Of a DNA stretch of 64,000 nucleotides, positions 34,239 to 42,762 are shown one piece after another; the stretch's first letter is position 1, and every line of letters starts with the position of its first letter. The notes beneath the pieces were generated by a model that saw only the letters and a program-made list of their open reading frames with translations, was not told the origin of the DNA and searched no databases. The DNA lies in assembly GCA_031082125.1 (NCBI GenBank), contig JAVHLM010000010.1, forward strand, positions 97,739 to 161,738. The letters run 5' to 3'. Origin of the DNA: Candidatus Eremiobacterota bacterium. GTDB lineage: Bacteria > Vulcanimicrobiota > CADAWZ01 > Ess09-12. The position numbers and the translations under genes were made by a program.

Positions 34239-34866
34239 AATCCTGATAGTTGATGATCATCCCGTCGTGAGAAAAGGCATGATGCAGATACTGGCCGACC
34301 TGCCGGGCGGCGTGAAGCTGGACGAGGCCTCAAAAGGCTCCGAGGCCATGGAGAAGGTGACCGCTCACCGATATGACGTGGTGCTGCTTGATATCTCTCT
34401 CCCGGATATTGACGGCCTCAATGTGCTGAGCCAGATAAGGGAGACCTGCCCCCGGTGCCCGGTGCTGATTCTCAGCATTCTTCCCGAGGAGATGTTTGCC
34501 GTGAGGGCTCTCAAGGCCGGGGCGACAGGCTATCTGACCAAGGAAAGCGCTCCCGAGGAGCTGCTGAAGGCCGTGGAGAAAGTCGCCTCCGGCGGGCGTT
34601 ACATAAGCCCAACCGTGGCAGAGATAATTGCCGGTGAGATTGAAGCGGGGTCCAGGAAGCCTGATCATGAAGATCTCTCCCGCCGCGAGTTTCAGATCAT
34701 GTGCGAGATAGCAGAGGGCAAGAAGCCCAAGAATATAGCGGCAGAGCTCGGCCTGAGCGTAAAGACGATCAACACTTACCGCTTCCGTATACTGGAAAAG
34801 CTGCATCTCAAGAATAATGCCGATATTATCCGCTATGTCCTGGCCCACAGGATCAGCTGTGAATGA
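34231..34866 (+). CDS. NarL/FixJ-family response regulator
   Basis: A 211-residue two-domain regulator. The receiver domain (1-120) has acidic Asp8-Asp9, the phospho-acceptor Asp54 in VLLDISLPDIDG, and the conserved Lys in YLTKESAPEELL. The LuxR-type helix-turn-helix (about 148-205) includes LSRREFQIMCEIAEG and LGLSVKTINTYRFRILEKL. It is the partner of the overlapping kinase. Target promoters are unknown. The usual LTxRE start of the DNA-binding domain reads LSRRE, within family variation. Confidence 0.93.
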   Translation: MLEILIVDDHPVVRKGMMQILADLPGGVKLDEASKGSEAMEKVTAHRYDVVLLDISLPDIDGLNVLSQIRETCPRCPVLILSILPEEMFAVRALKAGATGYLTKESAPEELLKAVEKVASGGRYISPTVAEIIAGEIEAGSRKPDHEDLSRREFQIMCEIAEGKKPKNIAAELGLSVKTINTYRFRILEKLHLKNNADIIRYVLAHRISCE

Positions 34867-34927
34867 AGTGATACAGGTGAAGGATGACGCTCGTATCGTG
34901 TGAATCTTCTCGCCGGGGGGAGTAACT

Positions 34928-35608
34928 ATGAAGTATCCTGCAGGCCCGTTTCTTTGCGGTGTTCTTCTTGCCGCCGTTCTTGTTGCCGCCCTTGCCCCCT
35001 CTCATGCCGGAGCGGAAGAGAAGACCGTAAAGAAGCATGAGCCGGTCAAGGTCTCAGTGGGGTCGTGGGTCGAGTCATTCAGGAATTCCAGCCGCTCGGC
35101 GGACTTCTCCTTCATCTATACCCAGCTTGCCTATGACAGCGTCACTTTGAGGTATGATCAATACAATATTGACAGGCGGAGATACTGGCTCAATATCGGG
35201 AAAATTCCGCTCTTAGACAGCAAAAGCGTCAAGCTCAATTATCTTCCCGGCATCATGGTCATCAACACCGCTCTGCCGAGGGCTGGCGAGAAATATGACC
35301 GGTTCTTTTACGGGGGCCACCTCAACCTGAGCATACCTGGAATTGGCCTCTCGGTGCTGCAGAAAAGTTACGCCGGCACCGAGATAGATTTCAACCAGAC
35401 CTTTGCCGATCTGAAGCTCTGCAAGAACCTGGACCTCTCATATTATCTCTTCATGGATGCCAAGGCCCATCCTGACGCTTACCTGGGGCCCAAGGTGAAA
35501 TGCAATGTCGGCGAGGATTCGTCATTCCACGTGTGGTACGGCTTTTCCACGGTGAGCCGCAAACCTGAAGCCCGCATGCTGAACTACTGTGCCACCTTCA
35601 GGTTCTGA
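34928..35608 (+). CDS. Putative outer-membrane beta-barrel protein
   Basis: A 226-residue protein with a clear signal peptide (hydrophobic core about 8-25, cleavage near SHAGAEE), followed by amphipathic beta-strand sequence and a C-terminal Phe (ATFRF) that fits outer-membrane barrel insertion. It resembles the protein at 2331-3191 in character. GGGGGAG precedes ATG. It lies 61 bases downstream of the response regulator. Its 3' end overlaps the convergent peptidase gene by 25 bases, so the two cannot both have terminators between them. Confidence 0.6.
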   Translation: MKYPAGPFLCGVLLAAVLVAALAPSHAGAEEKTVKKHEPVKVSVGSWVESFRNSSRSADFSFIYTQLAYDSVTLRYDQYNIDRRRYWLNIGKIPLLDSKSVKLNYLPGIMVINTALPRAGEKYDRFFYGGHLNLSIPGIGLSVLQKSYAGTEIDFNQTFADLKLCKNLDLSYYLFMDAKAHPDAYLGPKVKCNVGEDSSFHVWYGFSTVSRKPEARMLNYCATFRF

Positions 35609-37689
35609 CCTTCTCCGGCCCTCCCCCCGAATTTCTTGAGGGCTGCGCGGGCGTCAGAGAGAAGCGGCTCCGGTGAGACAGGCCCGCCCACGGCGCATTT
35701 CATCCAGTAATCGGGAGTGACACGGCCGAGGCGGCACATTCTTTCCATCTCCCCCGCTATACTCCTGGTTTTCATATGGTTTTCCATCTGGTACTCGATG
35801 AGGTGCCCCACCGGGTAGTTGGGAAGGTAAAGTCCTGACTCTATCATGTGGGAGTAAACGGCGAGGAGAATACAGTCCTTTTCGCCGATGACCGGGGCGT
35901 AATAGCGGTTCCAGACATCCTTGGAAAGGGTTATGACAGCCTCCTTCAGTTCTTCGGGTGTTGCGCCGGGATGGTCATACATCCAGTGCCAGACCCTCAT
36001 GCAGAGGAGAGAGACACCTGAAAGCTCATAGGTATCCCAGAGGCAATCCAGGGCGTGGAGCTCTTCACTGTTTTCGCCTTTTTCCTCAAGGCCCAGGAGC
36101 TCGATGTCACGGGCCTGGAACATGAAAGCGAAGGCTTCCGTAAAGGCCGTGTTGGGGACGCCCGAGAGGAGGGTGTAGTCCATCAGGTTGAGGGAGAAAA
36201 CCTGCTCCACGCAGTGCCCGAGCTCATGAATGGCGATGTTGAAGCCCTTATAATTCATGCCGTCGGGGCCGAAGCGGGTGCGCAGGTGGGCCTTGAAGTC
36301 CCGCCCGCCGGCTCCCATCGCGTGGCCTGCTCCTCGGGAAGGATCGACTACGATGTGCTCGCTCAGGAACCGGGCCTTTTCATCAGAAAAGCCCAGCTTT
36401 TTAAGGATTTCGGGCAGGTCTTTCTGGAAGGCCTCCACGGTGGGATAGCGCTTTTTCACCACCTTGTCAAGCTCGCCCTCGCTTATGCTCACAGTGGAGC
36501 GGAAGCCGTCATACCAGATGTCAAAGGGGCGGAGTTTTCTCCCCAGCCGTTTTTCAATGAACCGGGCGCATTCCCTGACGGAGGGATCGGAGAGCATTGC
36601 CACGAGGTATTCTTCTACGGTTTTTTCGGGAATCTCCATGCCCTGCTCGAAATTGCGCGAGATGAGGGTGGGGTGAGCCGGGAAGTAGGGATCACTCAGG
36701 CATGCCACATCAAAAATATTTTTCAGGTGGCGGTACCGCACATTGGCTTCACTGGTGGCGGCAACCTCTTTCCCCTCCCTGTAAACCTTGTTGCTGAAAG
36801 GGTCCCAGTCAAGGTCGGCACTGCCGATCACTTCCCCGGGGATCTGTTGAGTGATGATTCTCTCCATTACTTTCACGATGAGCTCCTGGCGCGCCAGGCC
36901 GTCGGCGTTTCTATACTGGCCTTTGAGCTCGTCCCTGAGGCCCCAGTGGGTGATGAGCTTCAGTCCATGAGGGAAAAGGCGCTTCCCCTCAGGGTTCAGC
37001 AGGTGATACATGTGGATGTTATAGCTTGATATGTAGTTCTCTGCATTCAGATAGGCCACGGTGCTCTTCTGGTTGATCTCGGCGGGGACCCGGGAGTCGA
37101 AGCGCTGGACATGGCGCGCTTCGGCCCATTCCCTCCTTGACCACTTCGGGCCTTTCTCGAGCATCTCCTCAAGCGTGCAGAGAGGGTAGTTCAGCAGTGC
37201 CGAAAAGGCGATGCCTGTCTTGAAGTAATCGTCCTGGAGGTGGGCCCAGGGAGAAAATTCCCCATAGAGATAATCAAGGGGCACCATGGGGCCCACTTCA
37301 AGCTGGAGGGGCTCGCTGAGCTCCCGGGACAGCTCCTGGAGGTGGCCGTTCATCGAGTCGTAGTGGGATTCTGAACGGCTGAACATGAGATTCCTCACTT
37401 TTGGATCAGAGGCAAAGTGCCTGGTGCAGAATGCCTTGAAGGCATTCTGATCTCCGTCTTCGCCTGTCCACAGCGATGCGGCCTGCGTGACGCCCTTTCT
37501 TACAAGGGCGGCCTCCTTATCACCATGGGTTTTTATCAGAGCTGCCGCCGTCTTTTCCACGGTGTCCGCGGTGATGAACTGTCTGCCCGGGCCTGCTCCA
37601 AGGCAGGGATATGCCTCCAAGGTGATCGCAATGACAAGGAAGGCAAGAAAACAGGAATGGAGGGAGAAGGACTTTGACAAGGCAGGCAC
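35584..37689 (-). CDS. Secreted zinc peptidase of gluzincin type (M3/M2-like)
   Basis: About 701 residues with an N-terminal signal peptide (hydrophobic core about 10-27). The zinc-binding helix is AIHELGHCVEQ (HExxH, His488 and His492, with catalytic Glu489). The third ligand candidate is Glu518 in TAFTEAFAF, 26 residues after His492, the spacing used by oligopeptidase-like gluzincins. The domain is largely helical, as in M3 and M2 families, but overall similarity is weak and the substrate is unknown. The start is GTG or the TTG three codons on, which has GAGGTG 6 bases upstream. It overlaps the convergent barrel gene by 25 bases. Confidence 0.72.
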   Translation of the reverse strand: MPALSKSFSLHSCFLAFLVIAITLEAYPCLGAGPGRQFITADTVEKTAAALIKTHGDKEAALVRKGVTQAASLWTGEDGDQNAFKAFCTRHFASDPKVRNLMFSRSESHYDSMNGHLQELSRELSEPLQLEVGPMVPLDYLYGEFSPWAHLQDDYFKTGIAFSALLNYPLCTLEEMLEKGPKWSRREWAEARHVQRFDSRVPAEINQKSTVAYLNAENYISSYNIHMYHLLNPEGKRLFPHGLKLITHWGLRDELKGQYRNADGLARQELIVKVMERIITQQIPGEVIGSADLDWDPFSNKVYREGKEVAATSEANVRYRHLKNIFDVACLSDPYFPAHPTLISRNFEQGMEIPEKTVEEYLVAMLSDPSVRECARFIEKRLGRKLRPFDIWYDGFRSTVSISEGELDKVVKKRYPTVEAFQKDLPEILKKLGFSDEKARFLSEHIVVDPSRGAGHAMGAGGRDFKAHLRTRFGPDGMNYKGFNIAIHELGHCVEQVFSLNLMDYTLLSGVPNTAFTEAFAFMFQARDIELLGLEEKGENSEELHALDCLWDTYELSGVSLLCMRVWHWMYDHPGATPEELKEAVITLSKDVWNRYYAPVIGEKDCILLAVYSHMIESGLYLPNYPVGHLIEYQMENHMKTRSIAGEMERMCRLGRVTPDYWMKCAVGGPVSPEPLLSDARAALKKFGGRAGEGQNLKVAQ

Positions 37690-37846
37690 CTCTTTTCTTT
37701 AATTCGCACCGTATCCCATGGGTTTCTCTGCTCCCGGGAACTTTCCTTTCTGCTCCAGCAGCAGCCCTTTTCCGGAGTGGCTTTTAAAGTGAAACTCTGT
37801 GTTTTCTATGGAAAAGAAAGAAAATCAGAAAGGAGAGTCAAATTCA

Positions 37847-37897
37847 ATGCCGAAAAGTTCAGTGGATCTTTCCGGCCGGTACGGCCGGTTACTTTGA
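37847..37897 (+). CDS. 16-codon leader ORF upstream of the PP-loop gene
   Basis: The sequence ATG..TGA encodes a 16-residue peptide (MPKSSVDLSGRYGRLL) with an AAAGGAGAG box about 9 bases upstream. Its stop ends one base before the ATG of the next gene, which has no ribosome-binding site of its own. This suggests translational coupling or attenuation. The coding region includes an inverted repeat CCGGCC..GGCCGG (37872-37888) that could form a hairpin. A frameshift separating the true N terminus is an alternative explanation. Confidence 0.4.
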   Translation: MPKSSVDLSGRYGRLL

Positions 37898-37898
37898 A

Positions 37899-39053
37899 AT
37901 GAGGCTTGCACCGATGGCACTCTGCAGAAAATGCATCATACCCGATTCCTACCCGGATATCACTTTTGAGGATGGCCTTTGCTCCTTTTGCAGGGTCCAT
38001 GAAAAAGCGCCTCATGTCAATCGGAGCTATAAAGGCGAGGAGCTGCTCAGGGAAAAGCTCACGTCACAGGGGGCGAATCCTTACCATTGCCTCGTTCCCC
38101 TCAGTGGCGGCAAGGATTCGAGCTACGCCATCATGCACCTGGTGAAGAAGCTTGGCCTGAAACCGCTGGCGGCCCATTTCGACTCGGGCTTTATCGATGA
38201 AAAGACCAAGTCCAATATAGAGAAGATCACTTCGTCGCTTGGCGTGGATCTTGTGATAGGCAGGGCGACGCCTTTCAGGAAAAAGATGATACAGGAGAGC
38301 TTCGCAATGGCGAAGTACGGACCCCGCTATGGGGGAGTCACAGGGGTAGGGGGCCTCTGCGTCAACTGCGAGAACAGCCTCCGCTCCTTTGCCATAAACG
38401 AGGCGAGGACCAGGAATATTCCCTTTATCATATGGAGCTCCACTGACTTTGAAGACGCCCCTGACGCGTTCCTCAAGGGCGATGACTCGCAGTTCAAGGT
38501 CACCTATGGGAGCCTTTCCGACCGCTTTAACATGAAGAGGGTCAAAAAAATCTATGAAGGCATTGTCGGAGATTACAGGGTTCTCAAGTATTTCTGGAAC
38601 CTCCCCTTCATGTATCATGGTCTGCGCCACTTCTGCCATAAGGTGAACGACAACAGGACCATGAAAAATCCTGAGCGTTATGCCGGTATTGACCCTTTCA
38701 CCGAGGTTTCCTTTCTGGGCAAGGGAATTGAGGTCGTGTATTTTTACGAGTACATCGCCTATGATCCTTACCGTCATATTGAAGCCCTCAACAGGGAGAT
38801 AGGGTGGGAGACTCTCATGGGAAAGGAAACGCGCCAGGACTGCAAACTGCACCACCTCCTGAATTACCGCGGGTACAAGAGGAACCACATCACCAATGAC
38901 GGATTTTTTCTGTCGGTGCTGGTGCGGGAGGGCCTTCTTGACAGGGAAAAGGCAATTCAAAAAGAACAGAGCGTCGTGGAGAAGCTTGAAGAGAATGTAC
39001 GTCAGCTCCTGAAAGATCTTGAAGCCTCCGTGGCAATGGAAAATCTCCAGTAG
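37899..39053 (+). CDS. PP-loop N-acetyl sugar amidotransferase-like protein (PseA/WbpG family)
   Basis: About 384 residues. An N-terminal zinc-ribbon-like segment (CRKCIIPDSYPD then CSFC, with further Cys at CVNCENS) precedes a PP-loop ATPase domain with the signature PLSGGKDSSYA. This arrangement is seen in amidotransferases that convert a sugar to its acetamidino derivative in surface-polysaccharide synthesis, and in related LPS enzymes. The family usually works with a glutaminase and a cyclase-like subunit; neither is adjacent. The start could be ATG 37899, directly coupled to the leader ORF, or ATG 37914, which has GAGG 9 bases upstream. It may modify surface sugars, but the substrate is not evident. 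Confidence 0.78.
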   Translation: MRLAPMALCRKCIIPDSYPDITFEDGLCSFCRVHEKAPHVNRSYKGEELLREKLTSQGANPYHCLVPLSGGKDSSYAIMHLVKKLGLKPLAAHFDSGFIDEKTKSNIEKITSSLGVDLVIGRATPFRKKMIQESFAMAKYGPRYGGVTGVGGLCVNCENSLRSFAINEARTRNIPFIIWSSTDFEDAPDAFLKGDDSQFKVTYGSLSDRFNMKRVKKIYEGIVGDYRVLKYFWNLPFMYHGLRHFCHKVNDNRTMKNPERYAGIDPFTEVSFLGKGIEVVYFYEYIAYDPYRHIEALNREIGWETLMGKETRQDCKLHHLLNYRGYKRNHITNDGFFLSVLVREGLLDREKAIQKEQSVVEKLEENVRQLLKDLEASVAMENLQ

Positions 39054-39165
39054 CCGGAGGGGCAGAAAGCCCCTCTGAAGGTATCGGGGCCTGCCGGTTT
39101 CCCCGGCAGGAGTTTGGGAAGCAATGCATAATTCTCCCAATATATTCCCCTTGGAAAGAGATATT

Positions 39166-40299
39166 ATGCGTTTTTTCAATACGGTAACAAAGGCTCTTTT
39201 TGTGGACCGCCCCAATAGATTTCTTGTAAGGTGCTCCATGGAAGGGAACCTTGTATCGGCCTACCTTCCCAACCCGGGGCGCCTCCATGAGCTTCTGCTC
39301 CCCAACAGGACCCTTTACCTTGTAAAAGAGCCCCCTTCTTCAAAACGGAAGACGCACTACACTGTCGTGGGAGTGAAAAAACAGAGCCACAACGTGATGC
39401 TCCACACACACCGCTGTAATGATGTGGTGAGGCATCTCATCGAGCAGAACCTTGTGCAGTCCCTCTCGGGCGCCCGCATCAAGGGCCAGGAAGTCACCCA
39501 TGGAGACAGCCGTTTCGATTTCCTCATAGAGACCAGGGGCCAGGACGTCTTTCTCGAGGTAAAGTCCTGCACCCTCTTTGGCGAGAAGATAGCCATGTTT
39601 CCCGACGCGGAGACAGAAAGGGGAGCACGGCACCTGAGGGAGCTTGCCGCCCTCGCGAAGCCGGGGGCTTACCCGATAGTGTTTTTCCTGGTTCACTACC
39701 CCCAGGCCAAGTTTTTTATCCCCGATTTCCATACCGACCTCACCTTTTCCAGGACCTTTATTGAATGCCGCGACAAGGTCCGCTATTTGCCTGTGGCCGT
39801 GGGCTGGGATAATGACATGAACCTGCTCCCCGGCGCAGAAAAGCTGGTGATTCCCTGGGAGTTCATCGAGAGGGAGGCCCAGGACAGGGGAAGCTATCTC
39901 CTCCTCATGGAGCTCGACCATCCGATCACCATCTCCGTCGGCAGCCTCGGGGAATTGAGCCTCAAACCGGGGTACTATATTTATGCCGGCTCTGCCATGA
40001 GCAACCTCTCAGATCGCATCAGCCGCCATTACAAGGAGAATAAGACCGTTCACTGGCATATTGATACCTTCAGGTCTCATGCGAGGATTATTGACGATTT
40101 CCCCGTGCGCTCCTCCAAGAGGCTTGAATGCGAGCTTGCCAGGGCACTCTTCTCCATCTCGGCCTACTGCGTTCCCGATTTTGGCTCATCAGACTGCCGG
40201 TGCGCGGGGCATCTTTTCCGCTTCAAAAGCAACCCCCTTCTTTACCCTGAGTTTATCAATATTCTCCAGTTTTTCCGGATTGACGGGCTGATCGAGTGA
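39166..40299 (+). CDS. SfsA-family nuclease fused to a DUF123 (GIY-YIG-like) domain
   Basis: About 377 residues. The SfsA domain (about 1-235) includes RPNRFLVRCSMEG, PNPGRLHELLLP and the catalytic-type DFLIE..EVKSCT motif. A C-terminal DUF123 domain (about 240-377) starts with GSYLLLMELDHP and has KPGYYIYAGSAM and a Cys-rich end (SSDCRCAGHLF). SfsA proteins are now regarded as DNA/RNA nucleases or DNA-binding, and DUF123 is predicted to be a GIY-YIG-type endonuclease. The fusion recurs in unrelated lineages. The start is ATG 39166, with GGAAAGAG 8 bases upstream. Confidence 0.85.
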   Translation: MRFFNTVTKALFVDRPNRFLVRCSMEGNLVSAYLPNPGRLHELLLPNRTLYLVKEPPSSKRKTHYTVVGVKKQSHNVMLHTHRCNDVVRHLIEQNLVQSLSGARIKGQEVTHGDSRFDFLIETRGQDVFLEVKSCTLFGEKIAMFPDAETERGARHLRELAALAKPGAYPIVFFLVHYPQAKFFIPDFHTDLTFSRTFIECRDKVRYLPVAVGWDNDMNLLPGAEKLVIPWEFIEREAQDRGSYLLLMELDHPITISVGSLGELSLKPGYYIYAGSAMSNLSDRISRHYKENKTVHWHIDTFRSHARIIDDFPVRSSKRLECELARALFSISAYCVPDFGSSDCRCAGHLFRFKSNPLLYPEFINILQFFRIDGLIE

Positions 40300-40336
40300 G
40301 AGCCCGCAGGACCCGCGGAAAGGAGGCCGCCTCTCT

Positions 40337-40972
40337 GTGAGCAGGAAAGGATGCGCTTTCATTGCGCTTGGCGCTCTCCTCTCGCTGGCAGTGCTGGCAG
40401 CCTTTCTCTATACGCTCATCACCGGGATAGGCAACCTTACAAAGAATGCCCTTACAGTGAACTCGCAGGGTGCCACGGTAATGAACCTGGTGCCTGGTGA
40501 GTACACCTTTTTCCTGGAAAGAGACACCCGCGCCGAGGCAGATTCTCACGATCCCGCCGTTACCGTGACAGACGACGCCGGAAAGGCCCTTGAGGTGAAA
40601 AGTCAGAAAGGCTCGAAGTACAGCTTGGATGGCCGCCACGGGCAGAGCTTTGCCAGGTTCGCCGTGGTGCAGGCCGGGGAATATGCTATTACCATTGAGG
40701 GACCTGCTGCTGAAGTAAGGATTGTGCTGCTGCACAACTTCATGGGGGGCGTCACCCGAACAGTGCTTGTCTGCGTGGCCCTCGCCGGGATCGGCGGCTT
40801 TATCAGCATCATGTTTCTGGCCCTTGGAATTTCCTTCATGATGAGGGGACGAGGGCGCGGCAGGCACCTCACGGGCGGGATAGCCCCCATGGAGACAACG
40901 ATGGAAGGCGTCAGAGATGAGCACGCTCAGGGCGATATCCCTCTGGGAGGAGACCCTGATGACCGGATATAG
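40337..40972 (+). CDS. Membrane protein with extracytoplasmic beta domain, unknown function
   Basis: A 211-residue protein: a first transmembrane helix (about 5-27), an extracytoplasmic beta-rich domain (about 35-128), a second helix (about 140-168), and a short basic then acidic cytoplasmic tail. No family is recognised. The GTG start is preceded by AGGAGG 11 bases upstream. It overlaps the start of the transketolase N-terminal gene (beginning 40959) by 14 bases, so its expression is tied to the carbohydrate operon that follows. Confidence 0.6.
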   Translation: MSRKGCAFIALGALLSLAVLAAFLYTLITGIGNLTKNALTVNSQGATVMNLVPGEYTFFLERDTRAEADSHDPAVTVTDDAGKALEVKSQKGSKYSLDGRHGQSFARFAVVQAGEYAITIEGPAAEVRIVLLHNFMGGVTRTVLVCVALAGIGGFISIMFLALGISFMMRGRGRGRHLTGGIAPMETTMEGVRDEHAQGDIPLGGDPDDRI

Positions 40973-41798
40973 CGTCCAGGAACTCAAGGAAATTGCAGCC
41001 CGCCACAGGAAAAAACTGCTTGACATCACCTTCCACACGGGAGGAGCCTACCTTGCGCAGGCCCTTTCCGGCATTGATATGATGACGGCCCTGTGGTACC
41101 GCTATGTGAGAAACCGCGCCGTCGATCCCCTCTGGGACGGGCGCGACCGGTTTCTCCTCTCTCCCGGCCACTACGCTCTTCCTCTCTATGTGATACTTGC
41201 CGATCAGGGCTATTTCAGCGAGGAGCTTCTCTACACCTTCAAGGAAAACGGCTCTCCCCTTGAGCTGGCCTCCCACAGGGGCACGGTGCCCGGCGTGGAG
41301 GTCACCGGCGGGTCGCTGGCCCAGGTGCTGTCGGTAGGCGTCGGGATGGCCCTCCACGGGCGCCTCAGGGGAAAGGGGCACCGCATCTTCGTATTCATGA
41401 GCGACGGTGAGCAGGATGAAGGCTCCATATGGGAAGCCGCGGCATCGGCGGCCCATTTTTCCCTCTCGAACCTCGTGGCCGTCATTGACAAGAACGGATT
41501 CCAGGTTGACGGCCCCACCAGGGAGGTGATGAACATGGAGCCCCTGCAGGACAAATACCGGGCTTTTGGATGGGAAGTCTCCGAGGTGGACGGCAACAGC
41601 ATGGACGAGGTGGTGGAGGCCCTGGACGGGGCTGTCTCCGCCGCCTGTGAGATGCCCCGCCTGGTGATAGGTAATACAGTGAGGGGAAAGGGAATCACGT
41701 TCATGGAGAATAATCCCGCCTTTCATTATGCAAGGCTTGATGAGAAAGAGCTCAGGGCCGCAGGGGAAGAGCTCAGAGGTGAATGGGATGCCGTATGA
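40959..41798 (+). CDS. Split transketolase, N-terminal (thiamine diphosphate-binding) subunit
   Basis: About 279 residues, matching the first half of transketolase: LDITFHTGGAYLAQALS opening, the thiamine diphosphate-magnesium motif MSDGEQDEGSIWEAAASA, and IDKNGFQVDGPT. Transketolases move two-carbon ketol units between sugar phosphates. In split enzymes this subunit pairs with the pyrimidine-binding subunit encoded next, which overlaps by 11 bases. The start at ATG 40959 has a GGAGGAG box; the upstream ATG at 40917 overlaps the preceding gene further. The gene sits with a RuBisCO-like protein, so the substrate may not be a central pentose phosphate. Confidence 0.9.
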   Translation: MTGYSVQELKEIAARHRKKLLDITFHTGGAYLAQALSGIDMMTALWYRYVRNRAVDPLWDGRDRFLLSPGHYALPLYVILADQGYFSEELLYTFKENGSPLELASHRGTVPGVEVTGGSLAQVLSVGVGMALHGRLRGKGHRIFVFMSDGEQDEGSIWEAAASAAHFSLSNLVAVIDKNGFQVDGPTREVMNMEPLQDKYRAFGWEVSEVDGNSMDEVVEALDGAVSAACEMPRLVIGNTVRGKGITFMENNPAFHYARLDEKELRAAGEELRGEWDAV

Positions 41799-42762
41799 CG
41801 CATGCCTCCTCCCGATGGAGGAAACAGTATCAGCTCCCTACAGGAAAGCTCTCATCGCTCTGGGTGAGCAGGAAGAGCGCATTATTGTGCTGGGCGCCGA
41901 CCTTGCAAATTCTACCGAGATCGACGGCTTCAGGGAGCGGTTCCCCCGGCGCTTTTTCAACGTGGGCACGGCGGAGCAGAACATGATCAACATTGCCGCA
42001 GGCCTCGCCTTTGAAGGTGAGATTCCCATAGTGCACACATTCGGAGTCTTTGCCACGAGGCGGCCTTATGAGCAGATATGCGTGCAGGTTGCCATGCACA
42101 GGGCCAATGTGAAGATAATAGGCGTGGTTCCGGGGCTCACCTCGAGGCTGGGACCGACGCACCAGGCCATTGACGACCTGGCTCTCATGCGGCTCCTTCC
42201 ATCTCTCACCGTGATTGACCCGGCCGATGCCGTTGAGATGGAGCAGGCTCTTTTCGCCGCGGCGGCGCACCAGGGCCCTGTCTATATGCGGGCCCTGCGC
42301 AGGGAGGTACCGGTTCTCTTTGACGCCTCCCGATACCGCTTCAGGATTGGAAGTGCCGTGCTGCTGAAAGAGGGAGAAGATGTGGCCCTTCTCTCATGCG
42401 GCCTGATGCTCAGGGAAGCCCTGTCAGCTCATGCCCTCCTTGAGAAGAGCGGGATCTCCGCTTCCGTTCTTCATGTTCCCACGGTAAAGCCTCTTGACAG
42501 CGATGCCGTTCTCTCGTGTGCACGGACCGCGAAAGCCGTCGTGACGGTGGAAAACCATCTTACCACCGGCGGTCTTGGCTCGGCAGTGGCCGAGATCCTG
42601 GGAAGCCGCTTCCCGGTCCCCCTGGTTCGGGTCGGCGTGCCTGACATGTTTGCTGAGCCGGGATCGCCAGACTACCTTTTCCAAAAGTACGGCCTCACGG
42701 CGCCGCACATAGAGAAGGCTGCCCTCAATGCCATAAGGATGAAGGAGTCCCATGGCCTCTGA
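41788..42762 (+). CDS. Split transketolase, C-terminal (pyrimidine-binding) subunit
   Basis: About 324 residues covering the second half of transketolase. The catalytic Glu is in VGTAEQNMINIAAGLA, followed by TFGVFATRRPYEQI and a C-terminal domain with VVTVENHLTTGGLG. It forms the active site with the upstream subunit. The start is ATG 41788, preceded by GAGGTG. Overlaps of 11 bases with both neighbours show a tightly coupled operon: N-half, C-half, RuBisCO-like protein. Split transketolases of this kind occur in sugar-acid and apiose/apulose pathways as well as in central metabolism of some bacteria. Confidence 0.9.
   Translation: MPYDACLLPMEETVSAPYRKALIALGEQEERIIVLGADLANSTEIDGFRERFPRRFFNVGTAEQNMINIAAGLAFEGEIPIVHTFGVFATRRPYEQICVQVAMHRANVKIIGVVPGLTSRLGPTHQAIDDLALMRLLPSLTVIDPADAVEMEQALFAAAAHQGPVYMRALRREVPVLFDASRYRFRIGSAVLLKEGEDVALLSCGLMLREALSAHALLEKSGISASVLHVPTVKPLDSDAVLSCARTAKAVVTVENHLTTGGLGSAVAEILGSRFPVPLVRVGVPDMFAEPGSPDYLFQKYGLTAPHIEKAALNAIRMKESHGL

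Noticed and set aside
37872..37888. CCGGCC..GGCCGG inverted repeat considered as an intrinsic terminator
   Set aside because: The stem is short, no T-run follows, and it lies within the leader ORF directly before a start codon.
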